DNA of 64,000 bases from Prevotella sp. CAG:1185 (GTDB lineage Bacteria > Bacteroidota > Bacteroidia > Bacteroidales > Bacteroidaceae): positions 26,652 through 90,651 of the forward strand of contig HF992598.1 of the NCBI GenBank assembly GCA_000436695.1, given 5' to 3'. A program made the translations under genes and the position numbers. The notes under the pieces are model-generated. The model was not told the DNA's origin. It saw only the letters and a program-made list of their open reading frames with translations, and did no database searches. This document shows positions 35,268 through 45,130 of this stretch, piece by piece. Position 1 is the first letter of the stretch. The number at the start of each line of letters is the position of its first letter.

Positions 35268-36263
35268 ATGTACGATTGCGGAAGAATAGCAGTTATTGGC
35301 GGCGGAAGCTGGGCTACCGCCATTGCCAAAATTGTGGTGGGGCACACACATCATATCGGATGGTATATGCGCCGTGACGACCGCATTGAAGACTTCAAAA
35401 GGCTCGGACACAATCCGGCATATCTCACAAGCGTTCATTTCAATATTGACGAGATTGGATTTTCAAGCGACATCAATAAAATAGTGCAGGCTTACGACAC
35501 CCTGATATTTGTAACTCCCTCGCCATACTTAAAGAACCATCTGAAAAAACTTAAGACAAGGATAAAAGACAAATTCGTTATCACAGCCATAAAGGGAATC
35601 GTGCCTGATGAAAATCTTGTTTGTTCTGAATATTTCCATCAGGTATATGACGTTCCTTACGAAAATCTTGCATGTCTGGGAGGTCCGTCACATGCTGAAG
35701 AAGTGGCTCTTGAACGACTTTCATACCTCACTGTAGGCTGCAGCGACCGCGAAAAAGCACTTGCTTTCTCTGAAATTTTAGCAAGTGACTATATCAAGAC
35801 AAAAATAAGCAGCGACGTTATTGGAATAGAATATTCATCTGTTCTGAAAAATGTATATGCCATTGCAGCCGGAGTTTGTAGCGGACTGAAATATGGAGAC
35901 AACTTTCAGTCGGTGCTGATGTCAAATGCCGTTCAGGAGATGTCGCGCTTTCTTAAGACTATCCATCCCATTGACCGTAACATAACCGACTCGGTTTATT
36001 TGGGCGACTTGCTCGTAACCGGATACTCAAACTTTTCAAGAAACCGGACTTTCGGCACAATGATCGGCAAAGGATACAGCATAAAGAGTGCCCAGATTGA
36101 AATGGAAATGATAGCAGAAGGCTATTTCGGAACTAAATGCATGAAAGAAATTAACCGTCACTGCCACGTAAACATGCCTATCCTTGACGCCGTTTACAAC
36201 ATTCTTTATGAACGCATATCACCACAAATTGAAATAAAACTTTTAACTGATTCATTCAGATAA
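35268..36263 (+). CDS. gpsA: Glycerol-3-phosphate dehydrogenase [NAD(P)+]
   Basis: 331 residues. It reduces dihydroxyacetone phosphate to sn-glycerol-3-phosphate for phospholipid synthesis. The Rossmann motif is IAVIGGGSWATAIAK (residues 7-21), with the substrate-binding LGGPSHAEEVA (about 137) and the catalytic-lysine segment EYSSVLKNVYAIAAG (about 187). The family signature GDLLVTGYSNFSRNRTFG (about 246-263) is clear. The gap to pgi is 26 bp, suggesting one transcript. Confidence 0.96.
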   Translation: MYDCGRIAVIGGGSWATAIAKIVVGHTHHIGWYMRRDDRIEDFKRLGHNPAYLTSVHFNIDEIGFSSDINKIVQAYDTLIFVTPSPYLKNHLKKLKTRIKDKFVITAIKGIVPDENLVCSEYFHQVYDVPYENLACLGGPSHAEEVALERLSYLTVGCSDREKALAFSEILASDYIKTKISSDVIGIEYSSVLKNVYAIAAGVCSGLKYGDNFQSVLMSNAVQEMSRFLKTIHPIDRNITDSVYLGDLLVTGYSNFSRNRTFGTMIGKGYSIKSAQIEMEMIAEGYFGTKCMKEINRHCHVNMPILDAVYNILYERISPQIEIKLLTDSFR

Positions 36264-36289
36264 AGATCATAAAATCTATATAAACAACA

Positions 36290-37648
36290 ATGGAAAATAT
36301 TAAATTAGATGTATCCAAAGCCGTTCAATTCCTAAAGGAAAGAACAGTTGAGAACTATGAAGTTAAAGTAAAGGAAGCTCAAGAGGCACTTGAAAACGGA
36401 ACTTGTCCTGGTAACGACTTCTTGGGTTGGCTGCACTTGCCATCATCAATAACACCTGAATTCCTTAAAGAGATACAGGACTGCGCTAACACTCTGCGCG
36501 AAAACTGTGAGGCTATCGTTGTTGCAGGTATCGGCGGAAGTTATCTTGGCGCACGTGCCGTTATTGAGGCTTTGAGCAACTCTTTCGCATGGCTAGTTAA
36601 CGACAAGAGCAATCCTACAATTCTGTTTGCAGGAAACAACATTGGCGAAGACTATCTGTATGAGCTTACTGAGTATCTTAAAGACAAGAAATTCGGTGTC
36701 ATCAACATATCTAAATCAGGAACAACAACTGAAACAGCCCTCACATTCAGACTGCTGAAGAAACAATGCGAAGAGCAAAGAGGCAAAGAGGAGGCTAAAA
36801 AAGTCATCGTTGCTGTTACTGATGCAAAGAAAGGTGCCGCAAGAGCTGCTGCAGACAAAGAAGGATACAAGACATTTGTTATTCCCGACAACGTTGGCGG
36901 ACGTTTCTCTGTACTCACTCCGGTAGGTCTTCTGCCTATCGCTTGCGCTGGATTTGACATTACAAAACTTGTTGAAGGTGCTGCTGACATGGAAAAAGCC
37001 TGCGGTAAAGACGTTGCCTACAACGAGAATCCAGCTGCCATCTATGCTGCTGTCCGTAACGGACTCTACAGCCAGGCCGGCAAGAAGATTGAGATAATGG
37101 TCAACTATCAGCCGAAACTTCACTTTATCAGCGAATGGTGGAAACAGCTATTCGGTGAGAGCGAAGGCAAGGACAACAAGGGTATATTCCCTGCTTCTTG
37201 TGACTTCACAACTGACCTTCACTCAATGGGACAGTGGATTCAGCAGGGCGAGCGCTCAATCTATGAAACTGTAATCAGCATTGAGGAGCCTGCTAAGAAA
37301 CTTCTCTTCCCTAACGACGAGGAAAACCTTGACGGTCTGAACTTCCTCGCAGGCAAGCGTGTTGACGAAGTAAACAAGATGGCTGAACTCGGAACTCGCC
37401 TGGCTCACGTAGACGGCGGAGTGCCAAACATCAGAATATCTGTCCCCGTATTGAACGAATATTATATCGGACAGCTTATCTACTTCTTTGAGAAAGCTTG
37501 CGGAATAAGCGGCAACATCTTAGGTGTTAATCCGTTTAACCAGCCGGGAGTTGAGGCATACAAGAAGAATATGTTTGCACTGCTCGACAAACCTGGTTAC
37601 GAGGAAGACAGCAAGGCTATCAAAGAGCGTCTGGCAAAAGAGAAATAA
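36290..37648 (+). CDS. pgi: Glucose-6-phosphate isomerase
   Basis: 452 residues, the shorter bacterial form. It interconverts glucose-6-phosphate and fructose-6-phosphate, which is also the GlmS substrate. SIS-fold motifs are [19 protein letters not shown] (about 76-94), [20 protein letters not shown] (about 142), the PGI signature [18 protein letters not shown] (about 202), and [19 protein letters not shown] near the C-terminus. Many optimal codons suggest high expression. Confidence 0.97.
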   Translation: MENIKLDVSKAVQFLKERTVENYEVKVKEAQEALENGTCPGNDFLGWLHLPSSITPEFLKEIQDCANTLRENCEAIVVAGIGGSYLGARAVIEALSNSFAWLVNDKSNPTILFAGNNIGEDYLYELTEYLKDKKFGVINISKSGTTTETALTFRLLKKQCEEQRGKEEAKKVIVAVTDAKKGAARAAADKEGYKTFVIPDNVGGRFSVLTPVGLLPIACAGFDITKLVEGAADMEKACGKDVAYNENPAAIYAAVRNGLYSQAGKKIEIMVNYQPKLHFISEWWKQLFGESEGKDNKGIFPASCDFTTDLHSMGQWIQQGERSIYETVISIEEPAKKLLFPNDEENLDGLNFLAGKRVDEVNKMAELGTRLAHVDGGVPNIRISVPVLNEYYIGQLIYFFEKACGISGNILGVNPFNQPGVEAYKKNMFALLDKPGYEEDSKAIKERLAKEK

Positions 37649-37661
37649 TAAATCTCTATAA

Positions 37662-37747
37662 GCCATGAAAATCTCATGGCAAAAATGAAAAGCCGCAAGC
37701 AACTGGCATAATAGACAATAAAGGAAGTATACAGCATGGCTTGCGGC
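37662..37747 (+). other. Hairpins between pgi and the HAD gene
   Basis: Short hairpin GCCATGA / TCATGGC (37662-37680) and a 9-bp stem GCCGCAAGC (37692-37700) / GCTTGCGGC (37739-37747) with a 38-base loop. No T-run. Confidence 0.5.
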
Positions 37748-37767
37748 GTCATACAATGTGACTGACT

Positions 37768-38502
37768 ATGTTTGAAAAAGAAATAAAACAATACTTGGAA
37801 AGACACGGCTTTGAGGCTTTTAAGCCCAAAGCCGTTCTTTTTGATATGGATGGTGTTTTGTATAACAGTATGCCCTATCATGCAATGAGCTGGAATAAGT
37901 CGATGAAGAAGTTCGGACTCAACATAACTCCTGAAGAGGCTTATGAATTTGAAGGAATGAGAGGTGTTGAAACCATTAAGCTGTTAGCCAAGCGCCAGTG
38001 GAACAAAGACATCACTGATGAAGAATCAGCCATGATGTATGAAGAAAAGTCTAATGAGTTTAAAAGATGCTCCAAAGCTGAAAAGATGGAGGGTGTAGAA
38101 GAACTCATGAGAAAAATCAAGGCAGACGGGCTGAAGATTGTCGTTGTTACAGGAAGCGGTCAAAGAAGTTTGCTTGACAAGCTTGAAAGCGAATTTAACG
38201 GACTCATACACAGAGATCTGATAATCAGCAGCTTCGACGTCAAGCACGGCAAGCCCAATCCTGAGCCTTATCTGTGCGGACTTAAAAAAGCCGGCGTTGA
38301 GCCTTGGGAAGGAATCGTCGTAGAAAATGCTCCGTTAGGAGTGAGAGCCGGCGTTGCAGCCAACATATTCACAGTGGCAGTAAACACAGGTCCGCTGCCT
38401 GACAAGACGCTTGCCGATGAAGGTGCAAACATCATATTCGACAAGATGACTTCATTCAGAGATTCGTGGGAAAAACTGAGTGAAAACTGGAAAAAACAAT
38501 AA
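37768..38502 (+). CDS. HAD-superfamily phosphatase (beta-phosphoglucomutase-like)
   Basis: 244 residues. HAD motif I is VLFDMDGVLYNS (about 23-34) with the two catalytic aspartates, motif II VVTGSG (about 127), motif III KHGKPNPEPYL (about 157), and motif IV VENAPLGVRAGVAA (about 177). The cap domain is of the phosphoglucomutase/phosphatase subclass. Motif I DMDGVL fits either a sugar-phosphatase or a sugar phosphomutase; no substrate can be assigned. It is the last gene of the lysS-gpsA-pgi run. Confidence 0.88.
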   Translation: MFEKEIKQYLERHGFEAFKPKAVLFDMDGVLYNSMPYHAMSWNKSMKKFGLNITPEEAYEFEGMRGVETIKLLAKRQWNKDITDEESAMMYEEKSNEFKRCSKAEKMEGVEELMRKIKADGLKIVVVTGSGQRSLLDKLESEFNGLIHRDLIISSFDVKHGKPNPEPYLCGLKKAGVEPWEGIVVENAPLGVRAGVAANIFTVAVNTGPLPDKTLADEGANIIFDKMTSFRDSWEKLSENWKKQ

Positions 38503-38574
38503 ATTTAACAAGCTAAAATTTATGCTTGACGCCCCAAAAATAACACACAACAAGCATAAATACCCAAACAAAAC

Positions 38575-38614
38575 AAAAGGACAATACCCATTAAAAGGCA
38601 TTGTCCTTTAATTT
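38575..38614. terminator. Terminator shared by the HAD gene and fabI
   Basis: Stem AAAGGACAAT / ATTGTCCTTT (to 38609) with a loop that itself contains AAAAGG, then AATTTT. Upstream, a 10-bp inverted repeat TTTATGCTTG (38519-38528) / CAAGCATAAA (38551-38560) forms another hairpin. Confidence 0.85.
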
Positions 38615-38638
38615 TATCTAAACTACAGACAGTTATAA

Positions 38639-39496
38639 TTATCCGTAGATAACCTTTCCGTTCTCGTCCTCATAAGGAGCAAGATCCTTAGCGTACTGGT
38701 TCATTGCACGCAGGCTCATACCCATAGAAGAGAAACCACCGTCGTGGTAAAGGTTCTGCATTGTAACCTTGCGAGTGAAGTCAGAGAACATCATAACGCA
38801 ATAGTCAGCACACTCTTCAGCGTTGGCATTGCCGAGTGGAGACATCTTGTTGGCAAAGTCCATCAGGTTGTCCATGTCCTTGATACCCTTACCTGCTGTA
38901 GTTGCAGTAGGCGACTGAGATATTGTGTTGATGCGGACATGCTTCTCACGGCCATAAATATATCCGAAACTGCGTGCTATACTCTCGAGCATGCTCTTGG
39001 CATCAGCCATATCATTATATCCAAAGAATGTACGCTGTGCTGCAACATAAGTAAGAGCAACAACAGAACCATACTCAGCAATGGCATCCTGCTTCTTGGC
39101 AACCTGAAGCATTTTGTGGAACGAAATAGCTGAGATGTCGAGAGTCTTCTGCAGATAATTGTAATCAAGATCGTCGTAAGTACGGTGCTTGCGCACGTTG
39201 GGACTCATACCGATAGAATGGAGAACGAAGTCAATTTTACCGCCCAACAACTTAACCGACTCGGCAAAAACTTTTTCCAAATCCTCAACACTTGTAGCAT
39301 CAGCGGCAATGATAGGTGCGTTAAGCTTTTTGCTAAGCTCATCGAGAGTACCCATGCGCAATGCCATTGCAGTGTTGCTCAAGGTTATTGAAGCGCCTTC
39401 TTCTACAGCCTTCACGGCTACTTTCCATGCTATGGAATCTTCATTAAGCGCGCCGAAAATAATACCGCGCTTACCTTTCAACAAATTGTGAGTCAT
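38639..39496 (-). CDS. fabI: Enoyl-[acyl-carrier-protein] reductase (NADH)
   Basis: 285 residues. It performs the last reduction of each fatty-acid elongation cycle. The short-chain dehydrogenase fold has the variant cofactor loop GIIFGALNEDSIAWKVA (about 10-26), and the FabI-type catalytic pair Y-x6-K in FFGYNDMADAKSMLE (about 160-170). ISQSPTATTAGKGI follows as the substrate loop. Own promoter; shares a terminator with the convergent HAD gene. Confidence 0.96.
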   Translation of the reverse strand: MTHNLLKGKRGIIFGALNEDSIAWKVAVKAVEEGASITLSNTAMALRMGTLDELSKKLNAPIIAADATSVEDLEKVFAESVKLLGGKIDFVLHSIGMSPNVRKHRTYDDLDYNYLQKTLDISAISFHKMLQVAKKQDAIAEYGSVVALTYVAAQRTFFGYNDMADAKSMLESIARSFGYIYGREKHVRINTISQSPTATTAGKGIKDMDNLMDFANKMSPLGNANAEECADYCVMMFSDFTRKVTMQNLYHDGGFSSMGMSLRAMNQYAKDLAPYEDENGKVIYG

Positions 39497-39529
39497 TTTT
39501 TATTAATTTCTTTGATTAATTTTAGGGTG

Positions 39530-39561
39530 CAAATTTACAACATTTATACAATATAGGCAAA
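39530..39561 (-). promoter_or_regulatory. Promoter of fabI
   Basis: Minus strand: TTTG (39558-39561), 20-bp spacer, TAAATTTG (39530-39537). Confidence 0.85.
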
Positions 39562-39723
39562 CAATTAAAGTTAAGATTTATTAGGCAAAACAATTTAAGA
39601 CAATACATTACACATATTAAAAGGCCAATAAGCTATCCTATATGACTGATAGAGTGCATTAAACATATCATTTTGTAATACTAAGCGCAGAAAATATTAC
39701 AGACATGATATAAAGACAAAAGA

Positions 39724-39754
39724 CGCCTTGAGGCTGATAAAATGCCACAAGGCG
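39724..39754 (-). terminator. Terminator of the ybjQ-like gene
   Basis: CGCCTTG..GGC (39724-39734) pairs with GCC..CAAGGCG (39744-39754); on the minus strand it is followed by TCTTTTGTCTTT. Confidence 0.75.
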
Positions 39755-39793
39755 AAATGAACAATACAAAAAACGATATGCAAAATGTATTTA

Positions 39794-40111
39794 CTAAATA
39801 ATCACGGCCGTGCCGCTGCAAGACACCATAAGCATGGAGCCAGACTCGCCCACTGTCTCATAATCGAGGTCAATACCTACTATGGCATTGGCGCCGAGAG
39901 CACTTGCACGTTCGGACATCTCAGCAAGCGCATTGTCTTTTGCCTTGCGCAGGACGCCCTCATACGAACTGCTGCGGCCTCCGAAGAAATCTCTTATGCC
40001 AGCAAGAAAATCCTTAAATACGTTGGCTCCTACAATAACCTCACCAGTAACCACGCCAAGATACTCCTTGACGGGTCTGCCTTCTATTGTTGGTGTTGTT
40101 GACAATATCAT
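39794..40111 (-). CDS. YbjQ/UPF0145 family protein
   Basis: 105 residues from the ATG at 40111 ([19 protein letters not shown]); the longer frame adds a non-homologous stretch. The typical elements are [31 protein letters not shown], followed by [25 protein letters not shown]. The family forms pentameric rings; a metal-binding role has been proposed but function is not established. It follows mnmA on the same strand. Confidence 0.93.
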   Translation of the reverse strand: MILSTTPTIEGRPVKEYLGVVTGEVIVGANVFKDFLAGIRDFFGGRSSSYEGVLRKAKDNALAEMSERASALGANAIVGIDLDYETVGESGSMLMVSCSGTAVII

Positions 40112-40187
40112 AGCTGTATAAAGTTTAAATTTATATTTTGCGTTATTATATGAAAACAAAGACAATGCAGTTCAGCCAAAGTTATGC

Positions 40188-41279
40188 CTACTCATTCCAT
40201 GAAATTTCTGCACTGCCGAAACATTTATGATGATTCTCGTCATAAACGACACAGAACTGACCAGGGGCCACGCCCTGAATAAGATGCTCTGAATGTACAA
40301 CATACTCGCCTTCTCCCTTGCGTTCCAACGTTGCGGGATGGTATTCGGGCGTATGACGTATCTTGAATGTAACATTAATCTCGTCGGCATCGTTCCACGG
40401 ATTGCATGTAAGAAAATGGAAATCATGTATGGCAAAGTCTTTCTTATAAGCCGTCAACGGCTCATATCCCTTGCTTACATACAGAATGTTGCGCTTCATA
40501 TCCTTCTTGACAGCATACCAAGGTCCGCCGCCAAAGCCAAGTCCGTGACGCTGTCCGATGGTGTGAAACCACAAGCCTTTGTGCATTCCTATCTTCTTTC
40601 CAGTTTCAAGTTCGAGCACATCTCCGGGGTTTTCACCAAGATAACGGCGGATATAATCATTGTAGTTGATCTTGCCGAGGAAACAGATGCCCTGGCTATC
40701 CTTGCGCTTTGCATTGACAAGATGCTCGCGCTCGGCTATCTCGCGCACCTCGTCCTTCATATAATGTCCTATCGGAAACAGTGCCTTACGCAACTGCCAG
40801 TCGTATATTTGAGCAAGAAAGTCGGTCTGATCCTTCACCGGGTCAGGACTGGTAACGAGCCATTTCTGTCCGTCGATTATTTCAGTCTGCGCATAATGCC
40901 CCGTTGCAATTAAATCATAGTCGTGTCCTGCCTTTTGGTCGAAGGCTCCAAACTTAATAAGTCTGTTGCACATAACGTCAGGATTAGGCGTAAGTCCGTT
41001 ACGCACCTTGTCCATCGTATATTTAGTCACCTGCTCCCAATATTCCTTATGGCAATCTATTACCCGGAGCTTGCAGCCATACTTGGCTGCAACGGCCGTA
41101 GCCATTTCAAGGTCTTCCTCGCTCGAACAGTCCCACTCCTCTTCTTCCTCGGGTCCTATTTTTATATAAAAGCAATCAGGATGCAATCCTTGACGTGCCA
41201 ATTCATAAACCACAACCGAACTGTCTACGCCGCCGGAAAGCAGCACTGCTATCTTTTTGTCTTTAAGATTCTCCATCAT
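40188..41279 (-). CDS. mnmA: tRNA 2-thiouridylase MnmA
   Basis: 363 residues. It thiolates U34 of Lys, Glu and Gln tRNAs. The ATP-binding PP-loop is VLLSGGVDSSVVVYEL (about 12-27). The catalytic cysteine pair is seen in TPNPDVMCNRLIKFG (about 105) and DSQGICFLGK (about 205). The acidic insertion GPEEEEEWDCSSEEDLEMA is common in Bacteroidetes members. The C-terminal beta-barrel ends the protein. Two adjacent ATGs (41279, 41276). Confidence 0.96.
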   Translation of the reverse strand: MMENLKDKKIAVLLSGGVDSSVVVYELARQGLHPDCFYIKIGPEEEEEWDCSSEEDLEMATAVAAKYGCKLRVIDCHKEYWEQVTKYTMDKVRNGLTPNPDVMCNRLIKFGAFDQKAGHDYDLIATGHYAQTEIIDGQKWLVTSPDPVKDQTDFLAQIYDWQLRKALFPIGHYMKDEVREIAEREHLVNAKRKDSQGICFLGKINYNDYIRRYLGENPGDVLELETGKKIGMHKGLWFHTIGQRHGLGFGGGPWYAVKKDMKRNILYVSKGYEPLTAYKKDFAIHDFHFLTCNPWNDADEINVTFKIRHTPEYHPATLERKGEGEYVVHSEHLIQGVAPGQFCVVYDENHHKCFGSAEISWNE

Positions 41280-41586
41280 TAATCATTATTTCTTGATGCA
41301 AACATACACAAAAATAACGACATTTCACCCTAAAACGGCAACAAATATACACTCTAACCATCTAATCGTATGTGTAAAATAAGTAAAGGGAGAATAATTT
41401 AAAATGGTACTTTTAGGAACAATCGTAAAAAAACCTAAGTTTCAGTTAAGGCCTCCAGAACAGGCATCTCACAGAAGAAAACATATTTAAGGACAAATTT
41501 TACATAAAATAATGCTTTTAATATAAAAGTCAGCATATCAGGCACTTAACAAAATTCAATGTATGAATGAAAAGACAACATAGCAC
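41280..41586. other. Intergenic region upstream of mnmA
   Basis: A minus-strand -7-like element TATGTTTG lies at 41299-41306. Nothing else was recognised before repeat array C. Confidence 0.4.
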
Positions 41587-41690
41587 AAAAGATGGCCTTT
41601 TGCATCATAAAAGGCCGTCTTTTACACTGCAATTCGATGCCTTTTGCATGATAAAAGGACGTGTTTTATAGCGAAAATGGGCTATTATTG
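41587..41690. repeat. 22-bp-period palindromic repeat array C (4-5 units)
   Basis: Units begin at 41587, 41609, 41631 and 41653 (AAAAGATGGCCTTTTGCA.., AAAAGGCCGTCTTTTACA.., AATTCGATGCCTTTTGCA.., AAAAGGACGTGTTTTATA..) and a decayed fifth from 41675. The 22-bp spacing is exact across four units; unit 3 has lost its left half-site. Confidence 0.88.
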
Positions 41691-42082
41691 GCATAAAACT
41701 AGACTGATTTAAGGTTGAAAATGGATGAAATATGACATAAGAACAGGCCAGAAGCAGTAATAAAGAACTCTGTTTTTGCTAGAATGAAAAATAATAATGA
41801 CAAGATTTTTTACTCTTAAATCTTCATAAAATGGACGATTTATAACCATAAGGGAAAAAGTGAATATAAAAAGTCTAATAATATAACAATCTGAATATAC
41901 ACGCTCTGAGACAAAAGATTAAATACTTAATTTTTCAAACATGCTAAACAAATTACCTATACAAAGGCATAGTTTTCACCTCTCACGACATGACACTGTC
42001 AGAATACACTGTAAATATTGCCATAAAGAAATAAGCTTCAAAGATAAACAAACGTAAGCAATACTACGATTATAAAAAACAA
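41691..42082. other. Intergenic region with no feature seen
   Basis: AT-rich spacer between repeat array C and the nuo terminator. No coding frame or RNA gene was recognised. Confidence 0.45.
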
Positions 42083-42121
42083 TATGGCCAAAGACCGGAC
42101 TATACCGAATCTTTGGCCATA
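42083..42121 (-). terminator. Terminator of the nuo operon
   Basis: 12-bp perfect stem TATGGCCAAAGA (42083-42094) / TCTTTGGCCATA (42110-42121); on the minus strand it is followed by TTGTTTTTTATA. Confidence 0.9.
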
Positions 42122-42157
42122 CATGTTTATGATATTATTGTCAAATAAAATTCAATA

Positions 42158-43594
42158 TTAAAGAGCAGCCCAAATCCAATCGTAGAAGAAACTGCAAACA
42201 CCGCAAAGAAGCACGCCTGCAGTGCAGATTGTAAGAGCAAGCTTTGTATTGCAGTCGCTCTTGAATGTAGGCAGAGGATTCTCTGAAGTCTTGATGTACA
42301 TTGCCTTAACGATAAGCAGATAGTAGTAAAGACTTATCACAGTGTTGATCAAAGCAACGAATACTACAATGTGTGTGAGGACAGACCCCTCCTCCAAAGC
42401 TGCCATGAACACGAAGAACTTGCTAAACATACCTGCGAACGGAGGAATACCGCCGAGAGAGAACAGCGCAAATGTCATAAGCAAAGACAGCTTGGGGTTA
42501 GTTGAATAGAAACCGTTGTAGGCATCCATCTTTGTAATACCGTTGTTGTTTTCCTCTACAACTCCGATTACAGTGAACACTGCCAGGTTGGCTACTACAT
42601 AAACCAGTACGTAGTAAGACAGAGCAGCTACACCGAGGGCATTGTCACCGATGACAGCCAGCATGATATAACCGGCCTGAGAGATAGAACTGAAGGCCAT
42701 GAAGCGCTTGAGCTCTTTCTGACGGATGGCAAACAGGTTGGCGATGGTGATGCTAAGTACAACGAGTACATACATAACGTAAGTCCAATACGGAGTAAGC
42801 GGAGCAAACACCTTCATGAGAATAGCCATGAGTGTAAATGCAGCAGCACCCTTAGAGATTACGCTAAGATAACCGGTAACTGTTGTAGGAGCGCCCTGAT
42901 ATGTATCGGCTGTCCAGAAGTGGAAAGGAACAAGACTAATCTTGAATCCAAGACCGCTCATGAAGAACACCATACCCATGACGTTCATTGTAAGATTCTG
43001 CTTCTGTGCAAGAACTGTTGCAACATCATCGAAGTAGAGAGTACCTACTCCACCATAGATGAACGAAATACCATAAAGCATTATTCCGCTTGAGAATGTT
43101 GCTGTAAGGATAAACTTGGCAGCAGCCTCAGCTGAATTGTGACGGTATTTGTCGAGAGCAACAAGACATGCCATAGGCACAGATGCCATTTCAAGTCCGA
43201 GGAAGAACATAAGGAAGTGTCCTGCACTCATCATGACGTTCATACCGAGCAGTGTTGATACGACAAGCATATAGAACTCGCCCTCTTTGAACGAAGTGTC
43301 CGGTCTGCTCAGCCACTTGCGGCTCTGAATAAGAACGATAAGTGTGCCGGCAGCCAATATAGTCTTCATTACATTTACGGCCGGAGTGGTAACATACATT
43401 CCGCCGAAAGCAGAAACTGCGTCATGCTGGAACACGCTGACAAGCACCTGAAGCAACATCAGTATGCAAACCAGCGGATTGAACCACTTGCGCTCACTTT
43501 TGCGAGATGATGCGAAATCGGCAATGAAGACGATAACAAGGATAGCCATCAGTGTGGCTTCCGGAATCATATTAAGAAATTGACTGTAATTCAT
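42158..43594 (-). CDS. nuoN: NADH-quinone oxidoreductase subunit N
   Basis: 478 residues, about 14 membrane helices. One of three antiporter-like proton-channel subunits of complex I (ND2 type). Conserved Lys/Glu-bearing helices include [16 protein letters not shown] and the region [20 protein letters not shown]. It is the last gene of the nuo operon, 15 bp after nuoM. Confidence 0.96.
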   Translation of the reverse strand: MNYSQFLNMIPEATLMAILVIVFIADFASSRKSERKWFNPLVCILMLLQVLVSVFQHDAVSAFGGMYVTTPAVNVMKTILAAGTLIVLIQSRKWLSRPDTSFKEGEFYMLVVSTLLGMNVMMSAGHFLMFFLGLEMASVPMACLVALDKYRHNSAEAAAKFILTATFSSGIMLYGISFIYGGVGTLYFDDVATVLAQKQNLTMNVMGMVFFMSGLGFKISLVPFHFWTADTYQGAPTTVTGYLSVISKGAAAFTLMAILMKVFAPLTPYWTYVMYVLVVLSITIANLFAIRQKELKRFMAFSSISQAGYIMLAVIGDNALGVAALSYYVLVYVVANLAVFTVIGVVEENNNGITKMDAYNGFYSTNPKLSLLMTFALFSLGGIPPFAGMFSKFFVFMAALEEGSVLTHIVVFVALINTVISLYYYLLIVKAMYIKTSENPLPTFKSDCNTKLALTICTAGVLLCGVCSFFYDWIWAAL

Positions 43595-43609
43595 TTTTCT
43601 GCTGATTTA

Positions 43610-45115
43610 TTATATTGATGCAATAGCTGAAACGTTGTTAATATGGTCAAGGATTGGTATCATTGCATTATCGATAACATCGCTGACCCATAACGGAGCA
43701 AGACCGAGTCCTGCTACGCAGAATATAAGACAGCATACAGCCACGCGCTCATCCCAGGTTGCGTCGGTAAGTGTCAGATAATGCGGATCAGCAACCTTCT
43801 GATAAAGGATTTTGCCGACAACACGCAAAATGTAGACAGCCGTTACAACGATACTTGTACATGCGATGATGGTGCAAGTACGGTGGAATACGTCATTATT
43901 AGCAAATGATCCTACGAAAATAGTCATCTCTGCAATAAATCCTGAGAAGCCAGGCAAACCGAGGTTAGCCAAACCGGCAATAACATAACCAACACTGAGG
44001 AATGGCATTATCTTCATCAATCCGCCGAGCTTACGTACGTCACGTGTGTGTGTACGGCCGTAAATCATACCGATAAGAGCGAAGAACAATGCTGTCATCA
44101 AACCGTGAGAAAGCATCTGGAGAACAGCTCCGGTGCAAGATGTCTTGGTCATCATGAGCAATGCGAACAATACAAGACCGCAGTGAGAAACTGAAGAATA
44201 TGCGTTGATATACTTCAAGTCGGTCTGTACACATGCTGACAAAGCTCCATAAACAACAGAAATTGTTGTAAGTATCAGGAATATCCATCCAAGCTCGTGT
44301 GCTGCATCAGGCAGAAGGAACATGGCGATACGGAAACATCCGTAACCTCCAAGTTTCATAAGCACACCTGCGTGAAGCATTGACACTGCTGTAGGCGCTG
44401 AAGCGTGACCGTCGGGGCTCCATGTGTGGAACGGGAACAGAGCGCCAAGAACGCCGAATCCGATGAATACGAACGGGAAGAACACCTTCTGTACTGCAAC
44501 AGGAATGTTGTGCATTGCTGCAATCTCGAGGATATTCATTGTGGTTGCACCACTTCCGAAATATATTCCGATGATACCGAGAATCAACAGAGCAGAACCA
44601 CCCATAAGCATAAGGGTAAGTTTCATTGCTGAATATTCCTTATGACCGCTGCCCCATACACCAATAAGAAGGTACATAGGGATAAGAGCAACCTCATAGA
44701 ACATAAACATTGTGAACAGGTCGGTGCTGATGAAGAATCCATATACACCGGTGCTCAGCAGAGTGAACCAGAGGAAGTATTCCTTTGTCATAGGCTTCAG
44801 CTGCCAAGATGCAAAAGTACCAGTAAATACGATGATGCTTGAGAGCAAAAGCATAACCACTGATATTCCGTCAACACCTACAGAATAGGCGATGTTCAGC
44901 GGAGCAAACCAAGGTATGCTGTAAGTAAACAACATCTCATCTGTGTTGCCTGCAGCTCTCATCTGTATGAATGTAATCGTAAGCCAGATTGACAAGATCA
45001 AAAGACAAGATGCTCCTGCAACCATTACGCCACGTACCTGATTAAGATTGCGGGCTAACCAAAGTCCCAACAACATCAGTACGGGAAAAACTACAAATAA
45101 ACTTAATATACTCAT
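43610..45115 (-). CDS. nuoM: NADH-quinone oxidoreductase subunit M
   Basis: 501 residues with about 14 membrane helices; the ND4-type proton channel. Key segments are MFYEVALIPMYLLIGVWG (channel Glu), FPFHTWSPDGHASAPTAVSMLHAGVLMKLG and SSVSHCGLVLFALLMM. It lies between nuoL and nuoN with 15-bp gaps on both sides. Confidence 0.96.
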   Translation of the reverse strand: MSILSLFVVFPVLMLLGLWLARNLNQVRGVMVAGASCLLILSIWLTITFIQMRAAGNTDEMLFTYSIPWFAPLNIAYSVGVDGISVVMLLLSSIIVFTGTFASWQLKPMTKEYFLWFTLLSTGVYGFFISTDLFTMFMFYEVALIPMYLLIGVWGSGHKEYSAMKLTLMLMGGSALLILGIIGIYFGSGATTMNILEIAAMHNIPVAVQKVFFPFVFIGFGVLGALFPFHTWSPDGHASAPTAVSMLHAGVLMKLGGYGCFRIAMFLLPDAAHELGWIFLILTTISVVYGALSACVQTDLKYINAYSSVSHCGLVLFALLMMTKTSCTGAVLQMLSHGLMTALFFALIGMIYGRTHTRDVRKLGGLMKIMPFLSVGYVIAGLANLGLPGFSGFIAEMTIFVGSFANNDVFHRTCTIIACTSIVVTAVYILRVVGKILYQKVADPHYLTLTDATWDERVAVCCLIFCVAGLGLAPLWVSDVIDNAMIPILDHINNVSAIASI

Positions 45116-45130
45116 TTTACCGGTTTTCTT

